64,000 bases of DNA from Rhizobium binae (GTDB taxonomy: Bacteria; Pseudomonadota; Alphaproteobacteria; Rhizobiales; Rhizobiaceae). Numbering within the stretch: the first letter of the stretch is position 1; each line of letters starts with the position of its first letter. Positions 44,969 to 54,116 of this stretch are shown here, one piece after another. The notes beneath the pieces were generated by a model. The model was given only the letters and a program-made list of their open reading frames with translations, ran no database searches and was not told where the DNA came from. The DNA is taken from contig NZ_CP071611.1 of NCBI RefSeq assembly GCF_017357225.1, forward strand, positions 1 to 64,000. The letters run 5' to 3'. The position numbers and the translations under genes were made by a program.

Positions 44969-45350
44969 AGCGAGCCGGAACCGATCGAGGCGATAAGGTG
45001 TCAGCGCCCCAGGAGATCCATGTGAAGCATTTTGTTATCGCTCCACTCGGAGGCGCCGCGAAAATCCGGATCCGTACGATACCGAATGAGGAGGCGGCCG
45101 ATATGCCTGAATATGTCAGCCATTCCGCGGGCCCTGTCCCGGGTCGCTGATTGTCAAGCTCTGTCGATCAGGAGACCAGACCAGGGCTATGTTCGCAAGG
45201 TCGCAGACATGGACCGGCACGATACGATCTTTCCCGGCGACGAAATGGAACCTGAAGCTGCCTTCAAACCGGCTGAAACCCATCGCGACACCAGCGACGC
45301 GGCGATCTCGCCATTGCACCGTTCGGAGCAAGCCCGCTCCGGATGCCCCT
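44969..45350. other. Intergenic region between convergent genes, with one possible small frame
   Basis: 382 bp between the fusion-protein stop and the GntR-type regulator stop. A GTG at 45022 with AGGAG upstream opens a 42-codon frame to 45150 (KHFVIAPLGGAAKIRIR near its start). It has no recognised relatives and is not confidently a gene. No strong terminator hairpin was noticed. Confidence 0.3.
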
Positions 45351-46115
45351 TCAGAAGGACAGATCGAGCACCCTGCCCTCGAACAGACGGTCACGGGAAC
45401 CTTCGAGATGCGCCTTCATCAGCCTTTGCGCATCATCGGCGCGACCATCTGCGATCGCCTTGTAGATGGCGTTATGCTCCTCGTAGACCTGTTCCAGCCC
45501 CTGGCGAGGGCCGAGCAGGGAGAGGCCGTGCAGATGCATGCCGACGGCTATATGGGCTTTGAGCGCATCGATCGAGGCGGTGTAATAATGGTTGTTGGCA
45601 GCCTCGGTCACGGCGCGATGGAAGATGAAATCGGCATCGGTGCGGTGAAGCTGGTGGCTGGTCGCCTCGCGCAGATCAGCAAGAGCATTGGCAATCTTCT
45701 GGATCGCCTGTTCATTGCGGCGCTTGGCGGCGAAATAGGCGGCGGCCGGCTCGATGGTCAAGCGGAATTCGTAGCAGCGCTGGATATCGGCAATGGTCTT
45801 GACAGGCGAATAGGCAAGCTGGGCTGTCGGCGACCCATGCGCGCTGACGAAGGTGCCGGCCCCCTGGCGGGCATAGACGATGCCCTGGTCGCGCAGCCGC
45901 GCCAGCGCATCGCGGACGATCGGCCGAGAAACACCGAGCATCGATGCAAGTTCATGTTCACCGGGAAGGCGAGAATCCGGCGGATAGTTCCCGCCGCGGA
46001 TCCGTTCGAGCAGCTGGTCGAAGACGCGATCGACCAGCTTGACGGCCTTGCCGCGTTCGCGCTTGCCCGGCGGGCCGGCTTCCGCGTTCAAAGATTCGCC
46101 ATTCGCTTCAGTCAC
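45351..46115 (-). CDS. GntR-family (FadR/FCD-type) transcriptional regulator
   Basis: 254 aa from GTG 46115 with AGGAG 6 nt upstream. An N-terminal winged helix (~25-95): VFDQLLERIRGGNYPPDSRL, PGEHELASMLGVSRPIVRDAL, GIVYARQGAGTFV. The C-terminal FCD ligand domain (~105-245) has the Asp/His metal-ligand pattern (RLTIEPAAAYFAA, DADFIFHRAVTEAANN, EEHNAIYKAI). Such regulators repress catabolic genes until an acid-sugar ligand binds. It is the last gene of the minus-strand transport/kinase operon, so it probably controls this operon and the divergent enzymes. A repeated TTACAATAA motif in both promoter regions is a candidate operator. Confidence 0.93.
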   Translation of the reverse strand: MTEANGESLNAEAGPPGKRERGKAVKLVDRVFDQLLERIRGGNYPPDSRLPGEHELASMLGVSRPIVRDALARLRDQGIVYARQGAGTFVSAHGSPTAQLAYSPVKTIADIQRCYEFRLTIEPAAAYFAAKRRNEQAIQKIANALADLREATSHQLHRTDADFIFHRAVTEAANNHYYTASIDALKAHIAVGMHLHGLSLLGPRQGLEQVYEEHNAIYKAIADGRADDAQRLMKAHLEGSRDRLFEGRVLDLSF

Positions 46116-46116
46116 G

Positions 46117-47205
46117 TCATTCTCCTCGACGGTATCTTACTATGCCCGCCTGATTCCGAGGAACCAGTCTTAGCAAACTATCAGGCTTGCCGAAGCCCCC
46201 CGACTTGACGGCACACCGAAAAGGCCGCCCGTCGGCTGCCGCGACATCGAACCAGGGAATACCCGCTTCGATTTCGCCCTTCGGTGTGAGCACCTTGACG
46301 CCAAGCGCACGGAGGATTGCCAGCGCCGTATCGCCGCCGCCGACCATCAGCATATCGGGCCTCGTATCGTCGATCACCCTTTTGACGCCCGCCGCAAATT
46401 CATCGGCGACGAGCGCTGCATCGGCCGTCATGTCGCCGGTGCAGCGCAGAAGCACCGGCAGCGCTAGGCCCTCTCCGCATTCGATCTGCCCCATCGGCGC
46501 GCCCACCACCATACGCAAGGCGCCGGAGGCTTCGAGCCGGTTCATCTGGGCGGCAGTGATCGGATCGCGCGAACCGAAGGCAAACAGCGTGCGCGGGGTC
46601 GCAACAAATTCCGTCACTGGCCGCCGTCCCGTTTCGCCGAGCCGTCGGGCGAATGCCGCACCGAGGCCGCGCGCGCCGACGGCGAGCGTCGTCACCCAGA
46701 CATGACCCGCGACGATCTGATCGAGGTCGGCATCGTCCTCGGCATCGGCAATGACGATATTGTCCGCGCGGCTCTCGAACAGATCGGCGATCGGCAGCGG
46801 CTTGTTGACGCCGCGGCCGACGACACAGCCGCGGTAGGTCAGGCGCGCCTGATCGGGAATGGCAGGCGCCACCAGGATATTCTTCAGACCAAGCGCATCC
46901 GCAAGTGCCAGGCTTTCCGCCGCGACATTGCCCTTCAGCCGTGAGTCGATCTTCTTCATGACGACGGCAGGCTTCACCTCGCGAAATATCCCGGCCGCCG
47001 ACCGGACCCTTTCGGCGGCTTCATGCCCGCTCAGTGCGCGCGAGGCGGTATTGACGACAACGATATTGCAGCCGGTGGCGATCGCATCCTGCACCGCTCC
47101 GACTTCGACGGCGACGGCGACCGAGAGGCCGGCCGCAACGAAGGGGGTGCCGGTATCCAGCGCGCCAGTCAGATCGTCGGCAATGATCGCAGCATTCAGC
47201 GTCAT
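46117..47205 (-). CDS. Four-carbon acid sugar kinase family (DUF1537, DtnK/OtnK-like)
   Basis: 362 aa from ATG 47205, in ATGA overlap with the upstream ATPase gene. The N-terminal domain starts AAIIADDLTGALDTGTPF, the DUF1537 hallmark. VVMKKIDSRLKGNVAAE and ILVAPAIPDQARLTYRG follow. The C-terminal nucleotide-binding domain shows MLMVGGGDTALAILRAL and KSGGFGKPDSL. The family phosphorylates D-threonate, D-erythronate or 3-oxo-tetronates at the 4-hydroxyl. A PdxA-type dehydrogenase gene at 56798 would take the 4-phospho acid to dihydroxyacetone phosphate, which supports the assignment. Length is slightly below the usual ~420 aa, with loss spread over the middle. Confidence 0.88.
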   Translation of the reverse strand: MTLNAAIIADDLTGALDTGTPFVAAGLSVAVAVEVGAVQDAIATGCNIVVVNTASRALSGHEAAERVRSAAGIFREVKPAVVMKKIDSRLKGNVAAESLALADALGLKNILVAPAIPDQARLTYRGCVVGRGVNKPLPIADLFESRADNIVIADAEDDADLDQIVAGHVWVTTLAVGARGLGAAFARRLGETGRRPVTEFVATPRTLFAFGSRDPITAAQMNRLEASGALRMVVGAPMGQIECGEGLALPVLLRCTGDMTADAALVADEFAAGVKRVIDDTRPDMLMVGGGDTALAILRALGVKVLTPKGEIEAGIPWFDVAAADGRPFRCAVKSGGFGKPDSLLRLVPRNQAGIVRYRRGE

Positions 47206-48197
47206 GCGATTTGCTCCGTATTGACGGCGTGGCACGCAACGAGATGGCCGGGTCTGGCTTCCTTCCAGGCGGGGATTACCTTGCTGCAGACATCCATGGC
47301 GATTGGGCAGCGCGTGTGGAAACGGCAGCCCGAAGGCGGGTTCAGCGGGCTTGGCACATCGCCCTGCAGGATCTGGCGCTGGCGGGTGCGCTCCAGTTCC
47401 GGATCGGTCTCCGGAACGGCCGACAGCAGCGCCTTCGTATAGGGATGCAGCGGATTGTCGAAAAGCTCCTCGCGGGTTGCAAGCTCGGCGAGCCGCCCGA
47501 GATACATGACGCCGACGCGGGTGCTGATATGGCGCACGACGGCCAGATCATGGGCGATGAAGAGATAGGTCAGCCCGTATTTTTCCTGCAGATCAAGCAG
47601 GAGGTTGATGATCTGCGCCTGGATCGACACATCGAGTGCGGAGATCGCCTCGTCGCAGACGATGAATTTCGGCTGGCAGGCGAGTGCTCGGGCGATGACG
47701 ACGCGCTGGCGCTGGCCGCCGGAAAGCTCGTGCGGGTAACGCTGGGCAAAGCGTGTCGACAGGCCGACATCGGTGAGCAGCGCCGCCACCCGCTCCTTCA
47801 GCTCGGCCTTGGTGCAGAGCTTATGAAAGAGGATCGGCTCGCCGATCGCCTCGCCCACCGTCATGCGCGGATTGAGCGTCGAATAGGGATCCTGGAAGAC
47901 GATCTGCAGGTCGCGGCGGAAGGGCCGCATCTGCTTTTCATCGAGCGTAGCAAGGTCCTGGCCCTTGTAGACGACCTTGCCGCTGGTCGCCTTGTGGAGG
48001 TTGAGGATGGTGAAACCGGTCGTCGACTTGCCGCAGCCGGATTCGCCGACAAGGCTCAGCGTCTCGCCTTCCATGATGTCGAGATCGACATTGTCGAGTG
48101 CATAGACGGTGGCCGAACGCTCACCGAAAGCGCCGAGCTTGACGTGGAAATGCTTGACCAGGTTTTCGACCTTGAGCAGCGGTTGAGCAGCCATCAC
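47202..48197 (-). CDS. ABC transporter ATP-binding protein (peptide/nickel family, DppF-like)
   Basis: 331 aa. Walker [14 protein letters not shown]-loop region [13 protein letters not shown], signature LSGGQRQRV, Walker [12 protein letters not shown] and H-loop IAHDLAVV, then the C-terminal oligopeptide-transporter extension ([16 protein letters not shown]). It powers uptake with the sister ATPase encoded at 48194. It overlaps both neighbours by 4 bp. Such Dpp/Opp-type systems also carry oligosaccharides and acid sugars in rhizobia. The neighbours here suggest a carbohydrate-derived acid rather than a peptide. Confidence 0.94.
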   Translation of the reverse strand: MMAAQPLLKVENLVKHFHVKLGAFGERSATVYALDNVDLDIMEGETLSLVGESGCGKSTTGFTILNLHKATSGKVVYKGQDLATLDEKQMRPFRRDLQIVFQDPYSTLNPRMTVGEAIGEPILFHKLCTKAELKERVAALLTDVGLSTRFAQRYPHELSGGQRQRVVIARALACQPKFIVCDEAISALDVSIQAQIINLLLDLQEKYGLTYLFIAHDLAVVRHISTRVGVMYLGRLAELATREELFDNPLHPYTKALLSAVPETDPELERTRQRQILQGDVPSPLNPPSGCRFHTRCPIAMDVCSKVIPAWKEARPGHLVACHAVNTEQIA

Positions 48198-49201
48198 GCG
48201 GCCTCCTGCATTCTCTGGACGACGAAACAGGCGGCGCGGTGATTGCTGCTGCCGCTCAAGGGTTCGAGCCGTGGCACCTTCTCGTGACAGATCGCCTCCA
48301 CGAGCGGGCAGCGCGGCGCAAAGGGGCAGCCCTTCGGGCGGCGCCCCGGCTCCGGCGGCGTGCCGCCGATCGAGGAGAGCCGGCTTGCCGGCGGGTCTGA
48401 CAGCTTCGGGATCGAGGAGAGCAGGCCGCGCGTATAGGGATGGCTCGGGCGGGCATAGAGCTCGTCGACCGGCGCATCCTCGACAACCGTGCCGGCATAG
48501 AGCACTGCGACGCGATCGACGAGGCCGGCGATCAGCGCCAGGTCATGGGTGATCCATACGACCGACATGCCGAGCTTGGCGCGCAGATCCTTTACCAGAT
48601 CGACGATCTGGGCCTGGATGGTGACGTCGAGCGCCGTCGTCGGTTCGTCGGCGATCAGGAGCTTGGGATTGCAGGCAAGGCCGATCGCAATCATCACGCG
48701 CTGACGCATGCCGCCGGAAAGCTCGTGCGGAAAGGCCTGGAGGCGCTCTTCGGGGCCGGGAATGCCGACGAGGCGCAGGAGTTCGACAGCGCGGGCGCGG
48801 GCTTGTGCCTTCTTCATGCCGCGGTGATAGATCAGCGGTTCGCAGATCTGGTCGCCGACGCGCATGACCGGATTGAGCGAGGTCATCGGGTCCTGGAAGA
48901 CGAAGCCGATGTCGCCGCCGCGCACCTTGCGCAGCTCGGCATTCGACATGGTCTGCAGGTCGCGGCCGGCGAAGGTGGCCGTTCCCTTGGCGACCTTGAT
49001 CTTGTTCGGCAGAAGCCGCATCAGGCTCAGCATGGTGAGGCTTTTGCCGCAACCGGATTCGCCGACGATACCGAGCGTCTCGCCCTTGTCGACATGCAGG
49101 TCGATGCCGTCGACGACCACCGCCGGGCCGTTGCGGCCGTCGATCTCGACGGTAAGCCCCCTGACATCGAGCAGGCGTTCTCTGTTTTGCGTGTCCATCA
49201 T
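48194..49201 (-). CDS. ABC transporter ATP-binding protein (peptide/nickel family, DppD-like)
   Basis: 335 aa from ATG 49201 (ATGA with the permease stop). Walker [28 protein letters not shown], signature LSGGMRQRV, Walker [13 protein letters not shown]-loop ITHDLALI and the C-terminal oligopeptide-ABC extension with the [14 protein letters not shown] cysteines. It pairs with the DppF-like subunit. Fully coupled to its neighbours in the operon 52876-45351. Confidence 0.94.
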   Translation of the reverse strand: MMDTQNRERLLDVRGLTVEIDGRNGPAVVVDGIDLHVDKGETLGIVGESGCGKSLTMLSLMRLLPNKIKVAKGTATFAGRDLQTMSNAELRKVRGGDIGFVFQDPMTSLNPVMRVGDQICEPLIYHRGMKKAQARARAVELLRLVGIPGPEERLQAFPHELSGGMRQRVMIAIGLACNPKLLIADEPTTALDVTIQAQIVDLVKDLRAKLGMSVVWITHDLALIAGLVDRVAVLYAGTVVEDAPVDELYARPSHPYTRGLLSSIPKLSDPPASRLSSIGGTPPEPGRRPKGCPFAPRCPLVEAICHEKVPRLEPLSGSSNHRAACFVVQRMQEAA

Positions 49202-50157
49202 TTGCTGCCCCGCGGATTGAGCGCATCGTTAAGGCCGTCACCAAGGAAGCTGAAGGCAACCGAGGCAAGGCCGAGCACGGCCGCCGGAGCGGCGAGAAGA
49301 TGCGGATAATGCTGCCAGACGCGGAGGCCGTCCGAGATCATGTTGCCCCAGCTCGGTGTCGGCGGGTTGACCCCGACGCCGAGGAAGCTGAAGGCGCTTT
49401 CCAGCACCATCGCCGTGCCGAGACCGGCGCTGACCGAGACGATCAGCGGCCCTAGTGCATTCGGGACGACATAACGCTTGATGATGATCCAGTTTGACAG
49501 GCCGAGCGCCTGAGCGGCGGTGATATAGGGCCGGCTGCGGATCGACAGCACCTGGGCGCGCACCAGGCGGGCATAGGGCGGCCAGGAGATCAGCGCCATC
49601 GACCCGAAGACGAGGATGAAATCCACCCATATCGTCTGACGGTAGAAGGGATTGAGGGTTTCGAGGTAGCGAGCCTCCATCCAGCGGGTGATCGGAGACT
49701 TCAGCGAGGCATTGATGACGACGACGAGCAGCAGGTTGGGCACCGACATCGTCACGTCGGTCAGCCACATGATGGCGCGGTCGAAGGGATTGCCGAAGAA
49801 GCCCGCGACGGCACCGAGCGTGAGGCCGATCAGCACCGCGAAGAAGGTGACGATGACGGCAACGAGGAAAGCGGTCCGCGTGCCGAAAACCACGCGGCTG
49901 AAGACGTCGCGGCCAAGGTCGTCGGTCCCAAAGAGATGGCTCATCGTCGGTAGCGCGTTGCGGGCGTTGAGATCTTGGCTCAGATAATCGTAGGGCGTGA
50001 GATAAGGTCCGAAGACCGCCGTGAAGGCGAGGATCAGAACGACAATGAGGCCAAAGACTGCGAGCTTGTTGCGCCGCAGCCGGTACCAGGCATCGCGCCA
50101 CAGGCTGACCGGCTGTTCCTCGATGGGTTCAGGGGTGGAAAGAGGGATTGCGGACAT
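49198..50157 (-). CDS. ABC transporter permease (DppC-like)
   Basis: 319 aa. N-terminal OppC_N-type segment (~15-65: [19 protein letters not shown]), then the binding-protein-dependent transport domain with five to six helices and the EAA loop [39 protein letters not shown] is a DppC hallmark. It forms the inner-membrane channel with the DppB-like permease encoded just upstream (gap 2 bp). Confidence 0.93.
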   Translation of the reverse strand: MSAIPLSTPEPIEEQPVSLWRDAWYRLRRNKLAVFGLIVVLILAFTAVFGPYLTPYDYLSQDLNARNALPTMSHLFGTDDLGRDVFSRVVFGTRTAFLVAVIVTFFAVLIGLTLGAVAGFFGNPFDRAIMWLTDVTMSVPNLLLVVVINASLKSPITRWMEARYLETLNPFYRQTIWVDFILVFGSMALISWPPYARLVRAQVLSIRSRPYITAAQALGLSNWIIIKRYVVPNALGPLIVSVSAGLGTAMVLESAFSFLGVGVNPPTPSWGNMISDGLRVWQHYPHLLAAPAAVLGLASVAFSFLGDGLNDALNPRGSK

Positions 50158-50159
50158 GG

Positions 50160-51116
50160 TCAGCGGCTCCTTCTTGAATCATTAGCGCGCGGATCGAGCA
50201 ACGGATAAAGCACGTCCACCAGGAGGTTCGACACCATCACCAGGAACGATCCGATCAGTGTGATCGCCAGAATGACGGGATAATCGGAATTGATCAGCGC
50301 CTGCACCGTTAGGCGGCCGAGACCCGGCAGGCCGAAGACGAGTTCGACGAAGATGGCGCCGTTGACGATGGTGATCATGATCAGGCCGAGCTGGGTTACC
50401 ACTGGCGTCAGCACCGGCCGCAGGATATGGCGCAGCGCCACGATGATCTCCGGCACGCCCTTGGCGCGAGCGGTGCGGACAAAATCCTCCGACAGCACCT
50501 CGATGACGGCGGCGCGCGTCTGGCGCACGATCAGCGCGATCGGCTGGAAGGACAGCACGAGCAGCGGCAGCAGGATGCGGACATCGAGGATGCCGCCCCA
50601 GCCATAAGGCACGCTGGCGCCCGGCAAGAGCACGATGAGGCCGACCATCAGCAGCGGACCGGCGACATAGGCGGGGATCGCCCAGAGGAAGAGCGCAGAG
50701 CCCAGAATCGCATAGTCGAGGCGGGAATTCTGGTTCAGTGCAGCGATCATGCCGAGCGGGATCGCGACGACGGCCGTCAGGATGATGGCACAGAGGGCAA
50801 GCTGGAATGAAACCGGGGCGGCAGCCGAGACCATTGCCCAGACGGCGCGGCCCGAGGTCAGCGAATTGCCGAACTGGCCGTGCACTAGGTTCCAGATGTA
50901 AAGGCCGAACTGTTCGATGAAGGGCCTGTTGAGGCCGGCACTTTCGCGGATCGCCTCAATGCGCTGCGGATTATAGGCGACGTCGCCCGGCGCGCGCAGG
51001 AAGATCAGCTTGATCGGATCGCCGGCGCCGTAGAAAGCCAGCGCGTAGACTGCCAGCATGACCACCAGAACGGACGGAATCCAGATGGCGAACCGGGTTA
51101 GCACGTAGCGCAGCAA
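50160..51116 (-). CDS. ABC transporter permease (DppB-like)
   Basis: 318 aa from a TTG at 51116, preferred because GGGAGG lies 5 nt upstream and the product then begins LLRYVLTRFAIWIPS like other DppB proteins; a GTG two codons earlier is possible. Six membrane helices. Inner motif FGNSLTSGRAVW and EAA loop VRTARAKGVPEIIVALRHIL. First of the four transport-machinery genes after the binding protein. A stem-loop at 51186-51211 separates it from that gene and may tune relative expression. Confidence 0.92.
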   Translation of the reverse strand: MLRYVLTRFAIWIPSVLVVMLAVYALAFYGAGDPIKLIFLRAPGDVAYNPQRIEAIRESAGLNRPFIEQFGLYIWNLVHGQFGNSLTSGRAVWAMVSAAAPVSFQLALCAIILTAVVAIPLGMIAALNQNSRLDYAILGSALFLWAIPAYVAGPLLMVGLIVLLPGASVPYGWGGILDVRILLPLLVLSFQPIALIVRQTRAAVIEVLSEDFVRTARAKGVPEIIVALRHILRPVLTPVVTQLGLIMITIVNGAIFVELVFGLPGLGRLTVQALINSDYPVILAITLIGSFLVMVSNLLVDVLYPLLDPRANDSRRSR

Positions 51117-51185
51117 GGCCACCTCCCACCTGTTGTCGATGCGGTCCGTCCTCAAGCCAGATCGCATCTCTTCGTCTTGAAACTT

Positions 51186-51211
51186 GCGCGAAGGCCTTGC
51201 AGCCTTCGCGC
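51186..51211 (-). terminator. Intercistronic stem-loop after the solute-binding-protein gene
   Basis: A perfect 10-bp stem GCGCGAAGGC (51186-51195) / GCCTTCGCGC (51202-51211) with a 6-nt loop, without a U-run. It is placed between binding protein and permease genes, where it would act as a partial terminator or an RNA-stability element, giving excess binding protein. Confidence 0.6.
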
Positions 51212-51238
51212 TCTATTGCCAGGAACGATTATTCCGGA

Positions 51239-52876
51239 TCATCCGATGGAGATGTTCCAGGGCTCGATGACCTGCCAATCGAGGTTCTTCTCCATGCCCT
51301 TGACCTCCTTGGTGGCCCAGCGCGACATCGCCTGAGAATACCATGGAATGAAGGCCCAATCGTCGCGGAAGGCCTGCTGGGCCTGCTGGGCGAGAGCGAT
51401 GCGTTGCGGATCGTCCGCAGCCTTGGTCGCCGCTTCGGCAAGGGCGCTGTCAACCTTGTCGTTCTTGTATCCACCGAGCTTGTTCTGCGCGTTCGACGAG
51501 GTCGAAGCGATGCTGCCCGCCAGATAGGAAACGGCGTCTGGAACACGGGTGCCGACGTCGTCGCGGAAAATCTGGACCGAGTTCTGGTCCGGGCCGGCAT
51601 AGGCGTCCTGCTGCGGCTTCATATCGACGGCAGTGATGCCGAGGTTCTGGCGCCACTGTTCGGCGATGAACTGGGCAGCGGCCTGAATGGCCGGCGCCGA
51701 AATGCCGACGAACAGGATCTTCGGCAGGCGCTCGGGCCCGCCATAGCTCGATTCCGCCAGCAGCTTCTTGGCGCCTTCCGGATCGTAGGGATAGGGCTCG
51801 AAGCCGGAATTGTCGGCGCCAGGAACCGAGTTGAGGATCTGGTCGGCCTTCTTGTGCGGGCCATCCGGATAGGAAGCCTTGAACAGGCCGTCGCGATCGA
51901 CCGCCATGATCAGCGCCTGGCGGACCTTCGGATCGTCCATCGGCGCGCGGGAGATGTTGAACCAGAAGTGCTGGCTGGTCGGGATCAGCGGGCCGGCCGA
52001 GAATTCCGGGCCGAGATCCTGGATGATCGTCGACGTCACGAGTTCGGTATGGGCGTTGAACTCGCCCGACTTGATGAGCGATGTCGCGGTGACATTGTCC
52101 TCGATCGAGGTGATGTCGATGCGGGCAAGCTTCGGCTTCGGCCCAAAGAAGTTCTCATTCGGCTCGAAGGTGATCTTGCCGGCATCGATATCGATGCTCG
52201 TCAGCTTAAACGGGCCGGAGAAGACCGGCTTATTCTCCGGCTTGTACCAGTCGATGATTTCCTCGCCATCGCTGCCGCGCGACTGCGATGCCTTGGTGAT
52301 CGGTGCGATGTGGTTAGCCAGGCGCATGAAGAAAATCGGATCGGCGGCAGTCAGTGTCACAACCACCGTGCCGTCGTCGGGCGTCGCGACGCCGGTGAGC
52401 TCGTTGCCGGAGCCGGCGGCAACTTCGGCGTAGCCCTTGACCTTGCTCAGCACCTGGTCGGCGCGCTGGCTCTTGGTGTTCGGCATCGAGGCGACTTCCC
52501 ACGACCCCTTGACGTCGGCCGAGGTGATCTTGCTGCCGTCGGAGAAGACGGCCTTGGGGTCGATCTTGAAGGTCCAGACCGTGTTGTCGGCCGATTCCCA
52601 GCTGGTGAAGACGTAGGGCTTGATATTGCCCTGACTGTCGAAATACATCGGCGAGGCCCACCAGATCGAGTTCCAGCGGAACGTTCTGCCGCCGCCTCGC
52701 AGCGGCGACCAATCCTGGTCGAAGGCCGGATGGGCGACCTTCAGGACCTGGCCTTCATCGGCCAGCACGATGCGGGCATTCATCCCGAACACTGTCAGCC
52801 CGACGCCGGCGGCAAGGCCAAGCTTCAGCGCGTTGCGACGCGATAGATTGGTTTTATCCGATTGATCAAAAGACAT
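51239..52876 (-). CDS. ABC transporter solute-binding protein (family 5), Tat-exported
   Basis: 545 aa from ATG 52876 with GGAGG 7 nt upstream. A twin-arginine signal, LSRRNALKLGLAAGVGLTVF, at ~11-30, implies export of a folded protein through Tat. The mature SBP_bac_5 domain has the lobe-I strings KPYVFTSWESADN, FKIDPKAVFSDGSKITSADVKGSW, and the late PKVRQALIMAVDRDGL and KLLAESSYGGPERLPK. It captures the substrate in the periplasm for the DppBCDF-like machinery that follows. First gene of the operon that ends with the GntR regulator. Substrate not predictable from sequence. Confidence 0.94.
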   Translation of the reverse strand: MSFDQSDKTNLSRRNALKLGLAAGVGLTVFGMNARIVLADEGQVLKVAHPAFDQDWSPLRGGGRTFRWNSIWWASPMYFDSQGNIKPYVFTSWESADNTVWTFKIDPKAVFSDGSKITSADVKGSWEVASMPNTKSQRADQVLSKVKGYAEVAAGSGNELTGVATPDDGTVVVTLTAADPIFFMRLANHIAPITKASQSRGSDGEEIIDWYKPENKPVFSGPFKLTSIDIDAGKITFEPNENFFGPKPKLARIDITSIEDNVTATSLIKSGEFNAHTELVTSTIIQDLGPEFSAGPLIPTSQHFWFNISRAPMDDPKVRQALIMAVDRDGLFKASYPDGPHKKADQILNSVPGADNSGFEPYPYDPEGAKKLLAESSYGGPERLPKILFVGISAPAIQAAAQFIAEQWRQNLGITAVDMKPQQDAYAGPDQNSVQIFRDDVGTRVPDAVSYLAGSIASTSSNAQNKLGGYKNDKVDSALAEAATKAADDPQRIALAQQAQQAFRDDWAFIPWYSQAMSRWATKEVKGMEKNLDWQVIEPWNISIG

Positions 52877-53199
52877 GGCATTCCTCCCAGGTGAAATCGG
52901 CAGCGCTCTCCCTGCGCTGCCAGGCGCAGCACAATCCGTCACCTATCGTTCTCTCGTTATTGTAAATATGTCAACAAAAAATCGCGATTTTCATTCAAAC
53001 AAAATTTATCTTTAAGAAAACAATAGTAATTACAATAAGATAAATTTTCGTTTCCCGGTCGAGCCATTTTGTCTTCTTGACAAAAGCACTGCAATGGAAA
53101 AGTTCTTAGCGCTCCATCGCAGACAGAGGCATGACAATCGGGCGCAGTCGCGCGGTTCGGACACGGATCGGCAAGCCAGGACGCGCCAAAGGAGGGGAC
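52877..53199. promoter_or_regulatory. Divergent promoter/operator region of the acid-sugar locus
   Basis: 323 bp, with an AT-rich core at ~52955-53050. The motif TTACAATAA occurs at 53030-53038 (plus) and at 52957-52965 on the minus strand (as TTATTGTAA), each facing one of the divergent operons. A quasi-palindrome TTGTAAATATGTCAA (52960-52974) and the perfect palindrome GTAATTAC (53026-53033) are nearby. They are plausible sites for the FadR-type regulator encoded at 45351. Confidence 0.5.
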
Positions 53200-54105
53200 A
53201 TGAGCCATCACCGGATCACAGGCGTCTTCAGCGCGGCAGCAACGCCGCTGACGGCTGACAACACGCCGGATCTCGCGCTTTTCACCGACCATTGCCGGCG
53301 GCTGCTGGCCGAGGGATGTCATGGCGTGGCCCTGCTCGGCACGACCGGTGAGGCCAATTCCTTCTCCGGCAACGAGCGGCGCGCCATTCTGGAAGCGGCT
53401 GTGAAGGCCGGCATTCCGGCCGACAGGCTGTTGCCGGGCACCGGCGTCGTCGCCATTCCGGAGACCGTGGACCTGACCCGGCACGCGCTGTCGCTCGGCG
53501 TCACCAAAGTGGTGATGCTGCCGCCCTTTTATTACAAGGGCGTCTCCGACGACGGCCTGTTCGCTGCCTATTCGCAAGTACTGGAAAAGGTCGCCGACAC
53601 GCGTCTGCAGGTCATTCTCTATCATATCCCGCAGGTTTCGGGTGTTCCGCTCTCCCTCCCGCTGATCGGCCGGTTGATTGCGGCCTTCCCGGAAACGGTC
53701 GTCGGGATCAAGGAATCGGCCGGCGATTTCAACAACATGCAGGCGATCATCGCCGCTCATCCCGGCTTTTCCGTCCTCGCCGGCGCCGATCCGCTGCTGC
53801 TGCCGCTGATGAAGGCCGGCGGCGCCGGCTGCATCACGGCCACCTCCAATCTGGTGGCGGATTCGCTGCGCACCGTATACGACCATGTCCACGACGAGGC
53901 GCGCGCCGCCGATGTCGAGGCGGCGCAGGCGCGTATCAACGCCTATCGCACGCTTTCCAACTCCTACGTCCAGATTCCGACCATCAAGGCAATGGTCGGG
54001 CTGAAGTCCGGTAACTCCGCTTGGAAGCGCACGCGCGCACCGCTGATGCCGCTCGCCGAGGCGGACTATGCCGCACTCGCCGACAGCTACGCCAAACTGC
54101 CTTGA
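53200..54105 (+). CDS. Dihydrodipicolinate synthase/N-acetylneuraminate lyase family aldolase
   Basis: 301 aa from ATG 53200 with AGGAGG upstream. TIM-barrel class I aldolase: GVFSAAATPLTADNTPD at the start, the GTTGE substrate loop (LLGTTGEANSFS), the catalytic Tyr in LYHIPQVSG and the Schiff-base Lys in VVGIKESAGDFNN. True lysine-pathway DapA is usually encoded elsewhere. Here the catabolic surroundings suggest cleavage or dehydration of a 2-keto acid sugar (2-keto-3-deoxy acid or neuraminate-like). First gene of the plus-strand side. The sialidase-like gene starts 11 bp later. Confidence 0.9.
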   Translation: MSHHRITGVFSAAATPLTADNTPDLALFTDHCRRLLAEGCHGVALLGTTGEANSFSGNERRAILEAAVKAGIPADRLLPGTGVVAIPETVDLTRHALSLGVTKVVMLPPFYYKGVSDDGLFAAYSQVLEKVADTRLQVILYHIPQVSGVPLSLPLIGRLIAAFPETVVGIKESAGDFNNMQAIIAAHPGFSVLAGADPLLLPLMKAGGAGCITATSNLVADSLRTVYDHVHDEARAADVEAAQARINAYRTLSNSYVQIPTIKAMVGLKSGNSAWKRTRAPLMPLAEADYAALADSYAKLP

Positions 54106-54116
54106 GGAGATCCACC

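Noticed and set aside
53200..54105. Lysine-biosynthetic dapA
   Set aside because: Location in a catabolic, regulator-linked locus with transporter and dehydrogenases argues against a housekeeping role.
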